A DNA stretch of 64,000 nt from Mycolicibacterium sp. BiH015 (GTDB lineage: Bacteria > Actinomycetota > Actinomycetes > Mycobacteriales > Mycobacteriaceae), in contig NZ_JAQGCZ010000012.1 in assembly GCF_027706845.1 (NCBI RefSeq), forward strand, positions 62,001 to 126,000, in the 5' to 3' direction. Below are positions 24,025 to 37,385 of the stretch, one piece after another. Each line of letters opens with the position of its first letter. Within the stretch, counting starts at the first letter, position 1. A model generated the notes under the pieces. That model saw only the letters and a list, made by a program, of their open reading frames with translations. It made no database searches and had not been told where the DNA came from. Position numbers and translations under genes: made by a program.

Positions 24025-24406
24025 ATGCGGGCCCGCGCCACTGTCGTCGCTGTGATCGCCGTCGTCACGCTCCTCACGGGTGCCGCTCCGGCCGCCGCCC
24101 AGCCGCCCGCACCGGTCCCGATTCCCGAAACTGCGGCGGGCACGCCCGTCACCGTGTTCGTCAACGACCCAGCGATCGTGAACGCCTACCCGACCCGCCC
24201 CCAAGCCTGGAGCCGCCTTCCCGGGGATCGCGCGGTGCGTCTGCACTTCACCATCGGAGACCGAGGAGCACATCGTCGTCGATCTGTCGACCGGCACATT
24301 GCCGGCTGCCGTCGACCGGGCATGCATCATGATCGCGTTGTCGGGCGGCCTGGATGTGCCGCTGCACTACCCGCTCGGCGACCGGCAGGTCCTCAGCGCG
24401 ACCTGA
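24025..24406 (+). pseudogene. Secreted protein gene with an apparent frameshift
   Basis: The frame from ATG 24025 encodes a clear signal peptide (MRARATVVAVIAVVTLLTGA, cleavage near AAA-Q) and a mature start that reads normally to VRLHFTIG (about 24256). It then turns into Arg/His-rich nonsense. The next frame, open from about 24254, reads EEHIVVDLSTGTLPAAVDRA, then SGGLDVPLHYPLGDRQVLS, and stops at 24406. The two halves look like one small exported protein broken by a frameshift, probably with a short deletion at the joint. A sequencing error is possible. It lies between msrB and the KstR-type operator. Confidence 0.6.
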
Positions 24407-24426
24407 CCATGCTCGACAAGCACGGG

Positions 24427-24440
24427 TAGAACGTGTTCTA
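24427..24440. promoter_or_regulatory. KstR-type operator
   Basis: TAGAAC-GT-GTTCTA is a perfect 14-bp palindrome that matches the KstR consensus TnnAACnnGTTnnA at every fixed position. KstR represses cholesterol-catabolism genes in mycobacteria. The site ends 9 bases before the GTG start of the SnoaL-like gene and overlaps a possible -10 (TATTTT, 24439-24444). Confidence 0.75.
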
Positions 24441-24449
24441 TTTTGAGCT

Positions 24450-24956
24450 GTGACGGGCAACACTTTCACGCGCGACGAGCTGGCCGAGGCATTCGCCGAA
24501 TTCGAGAGGACGGTCGACCGGGCGGCGCAGACACGCGACTGGGACCCCTGGGTTGACCAGTACAGCGACGACATTCTCTACATCGAGCACGCCGCAGGGA
24601 CGATGCGTGGCCGCGACGAGGTGCGGCCCTGGATCTGGCAGACCATGGAGACCTTCCCCGGCAGCTACATGACGTCGTTCCCGTCCTTGTGGAGCGTCAT
24701 CGACGAAAGCACCGGGCGCGTCATCTGCGAGCTCGACAACCCGATGCGCGATCCCGGCGACGGCACCATCATCAGCGCCACCAATATCTCGATCGTCACC
24801 TATGCCGGCGACGGGAAGTGGAAGCAGCAGGAGGACATCTACAACCCGCTGCGGTTCGTCTCGGCCACCGTCAAGTGGTGCAGGAAAGCCCAAGAGCTCG
24901 GCACACTGCCCGACGAGGCGGCGCAGTGGATGGCCAAGTACGGGACCCGCCGATGA
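24450..24956 (+). CDS. SnoaL/NTF2-like protein (Rv0138-like), probable KstR regulon member
   Basis: The 168-residue alpha+beta-barrel protein reads FAEFERTVDRAAQTRDWDPW, then DDILYIEHAAGTMRGRDEV, the usual pocket-forming pattern of the SnoaL-like/NTF2 superfamily. It corresponds to Mtb Rv0138 in both size and position. GTG 24450 is the start, with no Shine-Dalgarno sequence and a -10-like TATTTT just upstream, suggesting leaderless translation. Its stop overlaps the dehydrogenase start (ATGA). Family members are isomerases, cyclases or dehydratases. With the KstR site and the 3-beta-HSD-like partner, a steroid substrate is plausible but unproven. Confidence 0.82.
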   Translation: MTGNTFTRDELAEAFAEFERTVDRAAQTRDWDPWVDQYSDDILYIEHAAGTMRGRDEVRPWIWQTMETFPGSYMTSFPSLWSVIDESTGRVICELDNPMRDPGDGTIISATNISIVTYAGDGKWKQQEDIYNPLRFVSATVKWCRKAQELGTLPDEAAQWMAKYGTRR

Positions 24957-26008
24957 CGGGATCATCTCCCGTCGCTTCGCTCGCCCCGGTCCTGGTCGTC
25001 GGCGCCAACGGCTACCTCGGCAGCCACGTCACCCGCCAGCTCGTCGCCGACGGTCACGATGTGCGGGTAATGGTGCGCGAGGGCGCCAATACCATCGGCA
25101 TCGACGATCTGCAGGTCACGCGGTTCCTCGGCGACATCTGGAACAACGACGTGCTCCGGGAGGCGATGACCGGTTGCGCCGTCGTCTACTACTGCGTCGT
25201 CGACACCCGCGGGTGGCTGCGCGACCCAGCGCCGCTGTTCCGCACCAACGTCGAGGGAACCCGCAACGTGCTCGACGTCGCCGTCGAGCCCGAGGTGGCC
25301 GCGGGGTTGAGGAAGTTCGTGTTCACCAGCAGCTACGTCACCGTCGGCCGCAAGCGCGGCCGGGTGGCCACCGAAGCCGACGTCATCGTCGATCCCGCCG
25401 ATCTGAAACGGCTGACACCGTACGTGCGTTCGCGTGTGCAGGCCGAGAACCTGGTCCTGGAGTATGCCCGCGACCGCGGATTGCCCGCCGTCGCGATGTG
25501 CGTCTCGACCACCTACGGCGGCCGCGACTGGGGCCGCACCCCGCACGGGGCGATCATCGCCGGCGCCGCCTTCGGCAAGCTGCCGTTCGTGATGGGCGGC
25601 ATCGAGCTCGAAGCCGTCGGCATCGACGACGCGGCGCGCGCGCTGATCCTCGCCGCGGAGAAGGGCCGGGTCGGCGAGCGCTACCTGATCTCGGAACGGA
25701 TGATCTCCAACGCCGACGTGGTGCGCATCGCCGCCGACGCCGCCGGGGTGCCGGCGCCGACGAAGAAGATCCCGCTCCCGCTGTCCTACGCCATGGCCGC
25801 GGTGGGCAGCGCCAAGGCGAAACTGACGGGCACCGACGAACGCCTCTCGCTGGGTTCGCTGCGCCTCATGCGCGCCGAAGCCCCGGTGGACTGCAGCAAA
25901 GCCAAGCGCGAACTCGGTTGGCAGCCAACCCCTGTCGAGGAAGCCATCCGCGACGCCGCGAAGTTCTGGATGAGCCTGCGCGAGGCCAAGAGGGCCGCCA
26001 AGAGCTAG
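24953..26008 (+). CDS. NAD-dependent epimerase/dehydratase family protein (Rv0139-like)
   Basis: The 351-residue extended short-chain dehydrogenase/reductase has the Rossmann loop VVGANGYLGSHV (about 15-26) and FTSSYVTVGRKRG. The YxxxK position reads YVRSRVQAEN, i.e. Tyr is kept but Lys is Arg. The C-terminus DCSKAKRELGWQPTPVEEA is typical of 3-beta-hydroxysteroid dehydrogenase/epimerase types. The Arg substitution could mean altered chemistry. Start ATG 24953 overlaps the previous stop, so it shares the KstR-controlled message. Corresponds to Mtb Rv0139. Confidence 0.87.
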   Translation: MTGSSPVASLAPVLVVGANGYLGSHVTRQLVADGHDVRVMVREGANTIGIDDLQVTRFLGDIWNNDVLREAMTGCAVVYYCVVDTRGWLRDPAPLFRTNVEGTRNVLDVAVEPEVAAGLRKFVFTSSYVTVGRKRGRVATEADVIVDPADLKRLTPYVRSRVQAENLVLEYARDRGLPAVAMCVSTTYGGRDWGRTPHGAIIAGAAFGKLPFVMGGIELEAVGIDDAARALILAAEKGRVGERYLISERMISNADVVRIAADAAGVPAPTKKIPLPLSYAMAAVGSAKAKLTGTDERLSLGSLRLMRAEAPVDCSKAKRELGWQPTPVEEAIRDAAKFWMSLREAKRAAKS

Positions 26009-26010
26009 CG

Positions 26011-26493
26011 TCAGGCGGCACGCGCCCTCACCCCTAGCACCGGCTGACACCCGTGGCCACCGCAGAACTCCTGCGACCAGGGCCAGCGACCACACCGGTC
26101 GGTCCACACCACCTGCAGCGCACGGATCGGTCCCTGCGCGTGATTCACCGCCCAGCACAGGTGCACGTCTGGATGGTCGACCTCGACGATCTCGATCTCG
26201 GGTCCGCCGTCGACACACATACGGCAACCGGGCACAAGGGGCGCACCGAGCATCGCCTCCTGGATGACGCAGCGAAGCAGCCACGACGACGTCGACGGCG
26301 GTAGGCCCGTCACCATCAACTCGGGCATGTCCACGTCATTGAGCCCGACCGTGTACGCGAAGGGTCGAGCAGGATCCTCGACATATTGAAGGGCCCACCC
26401 ATTACGGCGTGCCTTGTCTCGCAACACCTCCAGATAGTCGGCGGGGGACGCGTCCGGGTGATCGCACAACCAGCACATGTGGTCAGGGTGCAC
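26011..26493 (-). CDS. DUF4262 domain protein
   Basis: The 160-residue protein has an N-terminal CWLCDHPDASPADYLEVL with a CxxC pair, then FAYTVGLNDVDMPELMVTGL, the hallmark of DUF4262, and a C-terminal Trp-rich part (VWTDRCGRWPW, CGGHGCQPVLG). DUF4262 has no assigned biochemistry. Additional Cys residues at both ends could bind metal. It lies convergent to the dehydrogenase gene with two bases between stop codons. It diverges from the FAD oxidoreductase gene with 40 bases between start codons. Confidence 0.8.
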   Translation of the reverse strand: MHPDHMCWLCDHPDASPADYLEVLRDKARRNGWALQYVEDPARPFAYTVGLNDVDMPELMVTGLPPSTSSWLLRCVIQEAMLGAPLVPGCRMCVDGGPEIEIVEVDHPDVHLCWAVNHAQGPIRALQVVWTDRCGRWPWSQEFCGGHGCQPVLGVRARAA

Positions 26494-26533
26494 CTCGGCA
26501 CCGACACCTCCTCAGAGCTGAGACAATCACATC

Positions 26534-27916
26534 GTGCTCACTCGATCGCCCGTCAACGGCCACGTGTCCCACTGGTTCGACGGACTGCCGATCAGCCGCG
26601 GACCGCTCCCCGGCAGCCGCGACGCCGACGTCTGCATCGTCGGCGCCGGCTACACCGGACTGTGGACGGCGTACTACCTCAAGCGCGCCGACCCGTCGCT
26701 GCGCATCGTGGTACTCGAGGCGCGCTTCGCCGGATACGGTGCCTCCGGCCGCAATGGCGGGTGGCTCTCCGGCCTGGTTCCCGGTGACCGTGAGCGCATG
26801 GCACGCCAGTACAGCCGCGACGGCGTTGTCGCCTGGCAGCGTGCGCTCAACGAGGCCGTCGACGAAGTGATCGACGTGGCCGGCAGAGAAGGAATCGACG
26901 CCGGAATCGTCAAGGGCGGCACTCTGGAGGTCGCCCGCAACGCCGCACAGGCCAAGCGGCTCGCCACGGCCATGCGGGCCGAGCGTGCCTGGCAGGTCGA
27001 CGGCGTCGAATGGCTCACCAAAGACGCAGCTGCGCAACGCATCCGACTCGACGGCGTGGTCGCCGCCTACCACAATCCGCATTGCGCACGCATCCAGCCG
27101 GCCCGCCTGGCTCGCGGCCTCGCCGACGCCGTCGACCGACTGGGCGTCGTGATCTACGAGAGAACCCCCGTCACCGAGATCACGGCGGGCAGGGCGCGGA
27201 CACCGTGGGGCATCGTGAGCGCGCCCGTCGTGCTGCGGGCCACCGAGGGTTTCACCGCGGCACTACCCGGCCTCAAACGCCGATGGCTGCCGATGAACAG
27301 CTCCATGATCGCCACGGACCCCATTTCCGTGGAGGTCTGGGACCGCATCGGCTGGGAAGGCCGCGAGACGCTGGGTGACACCGCACACGGCTTCTTCTAT
27401 GCCCAGCGCACCGTCGACGACCGCATCGCCATCGGCGGGCGCAGCGTCCCCTACCGCTACGGCTCACGCATCGACCGTGACGGCCGGGTTCCCGACCGCA
27501 CCATCAAGAACCTGACCGCCACCCTGCACAGCATCCTTCCGCAGGTGTCGGGAGTGCCCGTCGCGCACGGCTGGTGCGGGGTGCTCGCCGTGCCGCGTGA
27601 CTGGGAGGCGACCGTCGACTTCGACCAGGCCACCGGGCTCGGCTGGGCGGGCGGCTATGTCGGGCACGGCGTGACCGCCACCAACCTCGCCGGTCGCACC
27701 CTGACCGACCTGGTGCTCAAGCGGGACTCCGACCTGACCCGGTTGCCCTGGGTGGGGCACGAGTCCAAGACCTGGGAGCCGGAACCGCTGCGCTGGATCG
27801 GCGTGCGAGGGATGTACCTCGCCTACAAGGCCGCGGACTGGCACGAGGCGCGCGGAACGAACAGGACTTCGCCGATAGCCGTCATCGCCGACAAGATCGC
27901 GGGACGTCCACACTGA
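26534..27916 (+). CDS. FAD-dependent oxidoreductase (DAO family)
   Basis: The 460-residue protein has an N-terminal FAD-binding loop DVCIVGAGYTGLWTAYYL and the second conserved motif FAGYGASGRNGGWLSGLVPG, as in glycine/D-amino-acid oxidases and gamma-glutamylputrescine oxidase-like proteins. The C-terminal AGGYVGHGVTATNLAGRTL closes the FAD site. It likely oxidises an amine or amino acid and makes peroxide, or passes electrons on; the substrate is unknown. The GTG at 26534 is chosen as start. Downstream lie DUF427 and glycosylase genes in the same direction with short gaps, so a shared transcript is possible. Confidence 0.85.
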   Translation: MLTRSPVNGHVSHWFDGLPISRGPLPGSRDADVCIVGAGYTGLWTAYYLKRADPSLRIVVLEARFAGYGASGRNGGWLSGLVPGDRERMARQYSRDGVVAWQRALNEAVDEVIDVAGREGIDAGIVKGGTLEVARNAAQAKRLATAMRAERAWQVDGVEWLTKDAAAQRIRLDGVVAAYHNPHCARIQPARLARGLADAVDRLGVVIYERTPVTEITAGRARTPWGIVSAPVVLRATEGFTAALPGLKRRWLPMNSSMIATDPISVEVWDRIGWEGRETLGDTAHGFFYAQRTVDDRIAIGGRSVPYRYGSRIDRDGRVPDRTIKNLTATLHSILPQVSGVPVAHGWCGVLAVPRDWEATVDFDQATGLGWAGGYVGHGVTATNLAGRTLTDLVLKRDSDLTRLPWVGHESKTWEPEPLRWIGVRGMYLAYKAADWHEARGTNRTSPIAVIADKIAGRPH

Positions 27917-27937
27917 CTTTCGGCGTTCAATGGTGAC

Positions 27938-28312
27938 ATGACCCATCGACAAGTCCTCGAGCCCACGCCGTCGCACCCCATCACCGTGATCCCGACCGGC
28001 AGGCACGTCGTCGCGCGTGTGAACGGTCAGGTCGTCGCCGAGACCGACGCCGCCCTCACCCTGCAGGAGTCCAGTTATCCTGCGGTGCAGTACATCCCGC
28101 TCGCCGACGTGAAGGGCGAGCTGCTCCGTCCCAGTGCGACCGAGACGTACTGCCCGTTCAAGGGCGACGCGTCGTATTTCGACGTCGTCGTGGACGGCGT
28201 CGCCGTCGCCGATGCCATCTGGACGTACCGGCAGCCGTACCCGGCCGTCGCGCAGATCGCCGGTCACGTCGCCTTCTATCCGGACAAGGCTGATGTCGTC
28301 GTGGGCACCTAG
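27938..28312 (+). CDS. DUF427 domain protein (Rv0140-like)
   Basis: The 124-residue protein is a single small beta domain: GRHVVARVNGQVVAETDAAL, YIPLADVKGELLRPS, TYCPFKGDASYFDVVVDG and GHVAFYPDKADVVV. These are the conserved blocks of DUF427, including the CPFKG motif. Function is unknown. Corresponds to Mtb Rv0140 by position and size. It starts 21 bases after the oxidoreductase stop and ends 9 bases before the glycosylase gene. Confidence 0.88.
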   Translation: MTHRQVLEPTPSHPITVIPTGRHVVARVNGQVVAETDAALTLQESSYPAVQYIPLADVKGELLRPSATETYCPFKGDASYFDVVVDGVAVADAIWTYRQPYPAVAQIAGHVAFYPDKADVVVGT

Positions 28313-28321
28313 GCTGACCTG

Positions 28322-29233
28322 ATGCGCAGTACGGCCAGCGTCGACTTCGCCGGGCCGGCGAGCCCGGGGTGGACGTTGTCGCCGCTGCGCCGGGGCCGGG
28401 CCGACCCGTGCTATCACGATGCCCCCGACGGCGCGATCTGGCGCACCAGCCTGATGCGCAGCGGACCCGTCACCGCGCGCATCACCCGCGGGAGTCTCGG
28501 AACCGTCGACTGCGAAGCCTGGGGCCCCGGCGCCGTCGAGTTCACCGAGACGCTGCCCGCCCAGCTGGGCGCGGACGACGACCCGACAGGGTTCGCCCCC
28601 GAGGACCCGACCGTGGCGGCTGCCCACCGCAGGGCTGCCCACCTGCGGCTCGGACGGACCGGCCGGGTGCTCGAGGCGCTGGTTCCCGCGATTCTCGAGC
28701 AACGTGTCGTCGGAAAGGACGCCCGGCGCGCGTGGCGCAAGCTCGTCACCAAGTACGGCGCTCCCGCGCCCGGCCCGGTGCCCACCGATCTGAGGGTGTT
28801 CCCCACGGCCGAAGCCTGGCGGCGTATCCCGTCCTGGGAATTCCACCTCGCCAACGTCGACCCCGGGCGGGCGCGGACGATCGTCGGCTGCGTCCAGCGA
28901 GCAGAATCCCTGGAGCGCCTGGTGGACAGACCCCCCGAGGCGGCGCGCGCGGCATTGATGTCGCTTCCCGGGGTCGGCATCTGGACCGCGGCAGAGGTCG
29001 CCCAGCGCGCCTTCGGCGACCCCGACGCGCTGTCGGTGGGTGACTACCACCTCGCCAAGATGGTGGGCTGGACCCTGCTGGGGCATCCGATCGACGACGC
29101 CGCGATGGTGGAGTTGCTCGAACCACTTCGGCCTCATCGGTATCGAGCCGTGCGGTTGCTGGAAGTCAGTGGCAGGATGGTGAATCCGCGCTTCGGACCA
29201 AGGCTTTCCATACCTAACCTCGCCGATCTGTGA
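28322..29233 (+). CDS. HhH-GPD DNA glycosylase (AlkA-like, Rv0142-like)
   Basis: The 303-residue protein has a divergent N-terminal region and a C-terminal HhH-GPD domain: ILEQRVVGKDARRAWRKLV, then the helix-hairpin-helix LMSLPGVGIWTAAEVAQRAF (about 215-234) and the catalytic Asp in ALSVGDYHLAKMVG. It should excise alkylated or oxidised bases in base-excision repair. The arrangement after DUF427 matches Mtb Rv0142. It lacks the Ada methyltransferase part found in fused AlkA proteins. No DNA-damage operator is seen. Confidence 0.85.
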   Translation: MRSTASVDFAGPASPGWTLSPLRRGRADPCYHDAPDGAIWRTSLMRSGPVTARITRGSLGTVDCEAWGPGAVEFTETLPAQLGADDDPTGFAPEDPTVAAAHRRAAHLRLGRTGRVLEALVPAILEQRVVGKDARRAWRKLVTKYGAPAPGPVPTDLRVFPTAEAWRRIPSWEFHLANVDPGRARTIVGCVQRAESLERLVDRPPEAARAALMSLPGVGIWTAAEVAQRAFGDPDALSVGDYHLAKMVGWTLLGHPIDDAAMVELLEPLRPHRYRAVRLLEVSGRMVNPRFGPRLSIPNLADL

Positions 29234-29247
29234 CCTCGACGTCACGA

Positions 29248-29275
29248 GTGATTACCTGCCCACACACCCGGGTAC
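29248..29275 (+). promoter_or_regulatory. Possible SigF-type promoter of dps
   Basis: GGGTAC (29270-29275) matches the mycobacterial SigF -10 (GGGTAY). GTGATT (29248-29253) lies 16 bases upstream as a weak -35. Dps of M. smegmatis is known to be driven by stress sigma factors. The leader to the ATG (29313) contains GAAGGAG. Confidence 0.45.
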
Positions 29276-29312
29276 ACGTCGCGGGACAGTCGACCGTGCG
29301 AAGGAGCTACCA

Positions 29313-29858
29313 ATGACTGCGTTCACAGTTCCCGGCCTTTCCGATACGCAGGGAGCCGAAGTTGCCGAGCTGCTGCAGAAGGCGCTCAGCAGATACAACG
29401 ATCTCCACCTGACGCTCAAGCATGTGCACTGGAATGTGGTGGGCCCCAACTTCATCGGCGTGCACGAGATGATCGACCCTCAGGTCGAGCTGGTGCGCGG
29501 CTACGCCGACGAGGTCGCCGAGCGGATCGCCGCGCTCGGAAAGTCGCCGCTGGGCACCCCGGGTGCGATCATCAGCGACCGGACCTGGGACGACTACTCG
29601 GTCAACCGCGACACCGTGCAGGCCCACCTGGCCGCACTGGATCTTGTGTACACGGGCGTCATCGAGGACACCCGCAAGAGCATCGAGCGCCTCGAAGAAC
29701 TCGACCTGGTTTCGCAGGACATGCTGATCGGGCATGCGGGCGAGCTGGAGAAGTTCCAGTGGTTCGTCCGCGCTCATCTGGAGAACTCGGGCGGTCAGCT
29801 CGTCAACGAGGGTGCGACCTCGGAGAAGGCTGCAGCGAAGAAGGCCAAGGAGTCCTGA
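29313..29858 (+). CDS. dps: Dps, starvation-inducible DNA-binding ferritin-like protein
   Basis: Dodecameric iron-storage protein that protects DNA from oxidative damage. The 181-residue four-helix protein has intersubunit ferroxidase residues at the positions known from M. smegmatis Dps: His39 (HVHWNVVG), His51, Asp66 and Glu70. The C-terminal tail (SEKAAAKKAKES) is Lys-rich and can bind DNA. ATG 29313 has a GAAGGAG Shine-Dalgarno sequence. M. tuberculosis lacks this gene at the corresponding site. It sits at the join between the Rv0142 and the gltB blocks. Confidence 0.95.
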   Translation: MTAFTVPGLSDTQGAEVAELLQKALSRYNDLHLTLKHVHWNVVGPNFIGVHEMIDPQVELVRGYADEVAERIAALGKSPLGTPGAIISDRTWDDYSVNRDTVQAHLAALDLVYTGVIEDTRKSIERLEELDLVSQDMLIGHAGELEKFQWFVRAHLENSGGQLVNEGATSEKAAAKKAKES

Positions 29859-29919
29859 CGGACCGCCGCCGGGGAACGCGTCGTCCCTTACCGGGTGGTC
29901 GGCGCGCTCTCCGGCGGTT

Positions 29920-30723
29920 CTAGCGGTATGCCGTCACGCGGGCGAGGAGCGCGATCCGTCCGTCGCCGCCCACGGCCTCGGCTTCTGCCACTGCACTACT
30001 GCGCCCGGAGTGGATGGGCTTGGCCCGGTAGTGGGCCCGCCCACCGCCGTGGAACGGGCGCAGAAAGTTCACCCGCAGCGACGCCGTGCGGAAGGCCTCG
30101 GCCGTCGGCTCCGTGTTGAGCGCCGCCGAGCACACCAACTCCAGTCCCATCGACGAAACACCACCATGGACGGTGCCGACGAGGTTGTTCAGCACCGAGT
30201 CGTTCCGTTGCACCAAAACCGCTGCAGCACCGCCTGTTTCCGCAACGCTCACCGCCATCAATTCGTCGAGCCGCGTGCCGGGCAGCGAGCCTCCCGCTTC
30301 CTCCGTCCACGGCGCCAGCGACTCCGGCACCACGATGTAGAACGAACGCACCGTCGCGGTCGCGAGCACCTCACCCCCGATGCTCAACTCGCACAGCCCC
30401 AGGGCAGCCCGTCCCTTGCGGCCGAGCGGACGCGCAATCCCCTGAACCGGTTCGCCGGGCGCGGAGGCGATCGCGTCGGTCGCGTCCGGTGCCACCTCGA
30501 GGGACAGTTCGCTGGACACAGTCCATTCTTCGGGACCTCGGCGGGCGTGGTTGACGAGCCCACCGATGTGGTCGACGAGCATCGCCAACGGGGCGATGGT
30601 CGGATGGCCGGTCAGTGGATTGAGCAGCCCCGCGGCGGGGATGGTCGCCACACAGCGATCGAGCCCCTCCTCGGCGGTCTCGATTCCGAAGCGGCCCAGC
30701 GGCGTATTCAACGGGTACGGCAC
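29920..30723 (-). CDS. PaaI-like (double hotdog) thioesterase
   Basis: The 267-residue protein seems to hold two hotdog units. The second (about 145-267) has VLNNLVGTVHGGVSSMGLEL, the active-site signature of PaaI/YigI-type acyl-CoA thioesterases, and SLRVNFLRPFHGG. The first unit (about 20-125) has HPTIAPLAMLVDHIGGLVNH, which is similar but degenerate. It probably hydrolyses an acyl-CoA. The gene lies alone on the minus strand, convergent with dps and divergent from gltB. Confidence 0.78.
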   Translation of the reverse strand: MPYPLNTPLGRFGIETAEEGLDRCVATIPAAGLLNPLTGHPTIAPLAMLVDHIGGLVNHARRGPEEWTVSSELSLEVAPDATDAIASAPGEPVQGIARPLGRKGRAALGLCELSIGGEVLATATVRSFYIVVPESLAPWTEEAGGSLPGTRLDELMAVSVAETGGAAAVLVQRNDSVLNNLVGTVHGGVSSMGLELVCSAALNTEPTAEAFRTASLRVNFLRPFHGGGRAHYRAKPIHSGRSSAVAEAEAVGGDGRIALLARVTAYR

Positions 30724-31288
30724 CCCTGCAGCCTGCCACGGAGGCGTCGTCGGGGTGATACGCGGACCCTTTGTGGTTCGGCAAAAAGCCTGCGGCGCAG
30801 TGCTTTACATTGCCGACGGCGGTGCGCAGCGCGCCACCGTCCATGATCGGGGGCGGCGGACGCCTTCTCTAAGAATCCGGAAAGGCTTTGCGCAAAGTTG
30901 GATGCCGTCGTCATTGCAGCTCAGTACGGATATGTAGCGGGCTCAGCAAATTATTCTCGGGTGCTGTCGAAAGGTGTGACGTATCCCTCACCCGAGTGCC
31001 GCATGCCGGGTGTAGCTGAAAACGGGTCCGCGGCAACGTTATTCACCCGTTATGAGGCGCACGGGCGTTTGCGGCCGCGGGCAGATCGGCGAATTTAGTT
31101 AGGTCGGGCTAAGTTGGCATGTCAGGGGCCTTTTGTCATATCGTTTTGTGCACTTGTGGCGCGTGGAAAAAGGGCCGTCGTTCAGTGCTGCACGGAGGGC
31201 CCTCCACCGCCAGACCGGCTAACACTCTCGGCAACGGTTGCCACTCGAAAATTCGCGTCGAGATGTGTGCTCTCAGAGGTAGGTGGGA
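30724..31288. other. 565-bp intergenic region between thioesterase and gltB
   Basis: It holds the divergent promoters of the thioesterase gene and gltB. Composition is locally AT-richer (30890-31180). I found no tRNA, no convincing GlnR site and no hairpin with a T-run. A 19-mer at 31099-31117 loosely resembles an IdeR box but has six mismatches. Short reading frames here lack support. Confidence 0.6.
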
Positions 31289-35891
<4,603 letters not shown>

Positions 35892-35899
<8 letters not shown>

Positions 35900-37358
35900 C
35901 CCGCGCGGATTTCTCAAGCACACGCATCGTGAGACGCCCGAGCGTCGTCCGGTCGATCTTCGGCTGAAGGACTGGCGGGAGGTCTACGAGGACTTCTCCC
36001 ACGACACACTCAAGGCGCAGGCGAGCCGCTGTATGGATTGCGGTATTCCGTTCTGCCACAACGGTTGTCCGCTGGGCAATCTGATCCCGGAGTGGAACGA
36101 CCTGGTGCGCACGGGCCGGTGGCGTGATGCCATCGAGCGTCTGCACGCAACCAACAACTTCCCCGAGTTCACCGGCCGCCTGTGTCCCGCTCCGTGCGAA
36201 GGCTCGTGCGTGCTCGGTATCAACCAGGATCCGGTCACCATCAAGCAGGTCGAGGTCGAGATCATCGACAACGCCTTCAAGGAGGGCTGGGTCGTCCCGC
36301 TGCCCCCGACCAAGCTGACCGGCAAGACCGTCGCGGTGGTCGGCTCCGGACCCGCCGGACTGGCTGCGGCGCAACAGCTCACGCGTGCCGGCCACAAGGT
36401 GACGGTGTTCGAGCGCGACGACCGCATCGGTGGTCTGCTGCGCTACGGCATCCCGGAGTTCAAGATGGAGAAGCGCCACATCGACCGGCGCCTCGACCAG
36501 ATGCGCGCCGAGGGGACCGAGTTCCGCACCAATGTCAACGTCGGTGTGGACATCACGGCCGCGCAGCTGCGCTCGGAGTTCGACGCCGTGGTGCTGGCCG
36601 GCGGGGCGACTGCGCGCCGCGATCTCCCCATCCCGGGCCGGGAGCTCGACGGCATCCATCAGGCGATGGAGTTCCTCCCGTGGGCCAACCGGGTGCAGCT
36701 TGGCGACCCTGTCATCGATGAGAACGGTCAGCCGCCGATCACCGCCAGGGACAAGAAGGTCATCATCATCGGCGGCGGCGACACCGGTGCCGACTGCCTG
36801 GGCACCTCGCACCGCCAGGGCGCGGTCAGCGTACACCAGTTCGAGATCATGCCCCGGCCACCGGAGACGCGCGCCGATTCCACGCCGTGGCCTACCTACC
36901 CGCTGATGTTCCGCGTCTCCTCGGCGCACGAGGAGGGCGGCGAGCGCGTCTACTCGGTCAACACCGAGCAGTTCCTCGGTGAGAACGGCCGGGTCACCGG
37001 GCTGAAAGGCCACGAGGTCGTGATGAACGCAGGCAAGTTCGAGAAGGTCGACGGTACGGACTTCGAGATGGAAGCCGACCTGGTGCTGCTCGCGATGGGC
37101 TTCACGGGGCCGGAGCGCGAGGGGCTGTTGACCGATCTCGGCGTGGAGTTCAACGAGCGCGGCAACGTGGGTCGCGACTCCGCGTTCGCGACGTCGGTGC
37201 CCGGTGTGTACGTGGCCGGCGACATGGGCCGAGGTCAGTCGCTCATCGTGTGGGCGATTGCCGAGGGCCGTGCCGCAGCGTCGGCGGTGGACAAGTATCT
37301 GATGGGCCACTCGGCGCTGCCGGCACCCATCAAGCCGACCGCGGTGCCGCAGCGGTAG
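35892..37358 (+). CDS. gltD: Glutamate synthase (NADPH), small subunit
   Basis: The 488-residue FAD/NADPH subunit supplies electrons to GltB. Two N-terminal 4Fe-4S clusters use CMDCGIPFCHNGCP and CPAPCEGSCV. The FAD loop is AVVGSGPAGLAAAQQL (about 150), the NADPH loop is VIIIGGGDTGADCLGT, and the C-terminal FAD contact is VYVAGDMGRGQSL. The size equals Mtb GltD (488). The start ATG 35892 lies inside gltB, an 8-base overlap that implies coupled translation and 1:1 expression. Confidence 0.97.
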
Positions 37359-37385
37359 CTCGCGGCCGTGCCGTTCGCGGCGATT

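Noticed and set aside
30898..31098. Small plus-strand frame in the gltB upstream region
   Set aside because: No Shine-Dalgarno sequence, no hydrophobic or domain pattern, and composition like non-coding DNA.
31099..31117. IdeR-like 19-mer upstream of gltB
   Set aside because: Only about 13 of 19 positions fit and the right half is poor. gltB is not a known IdeR target.
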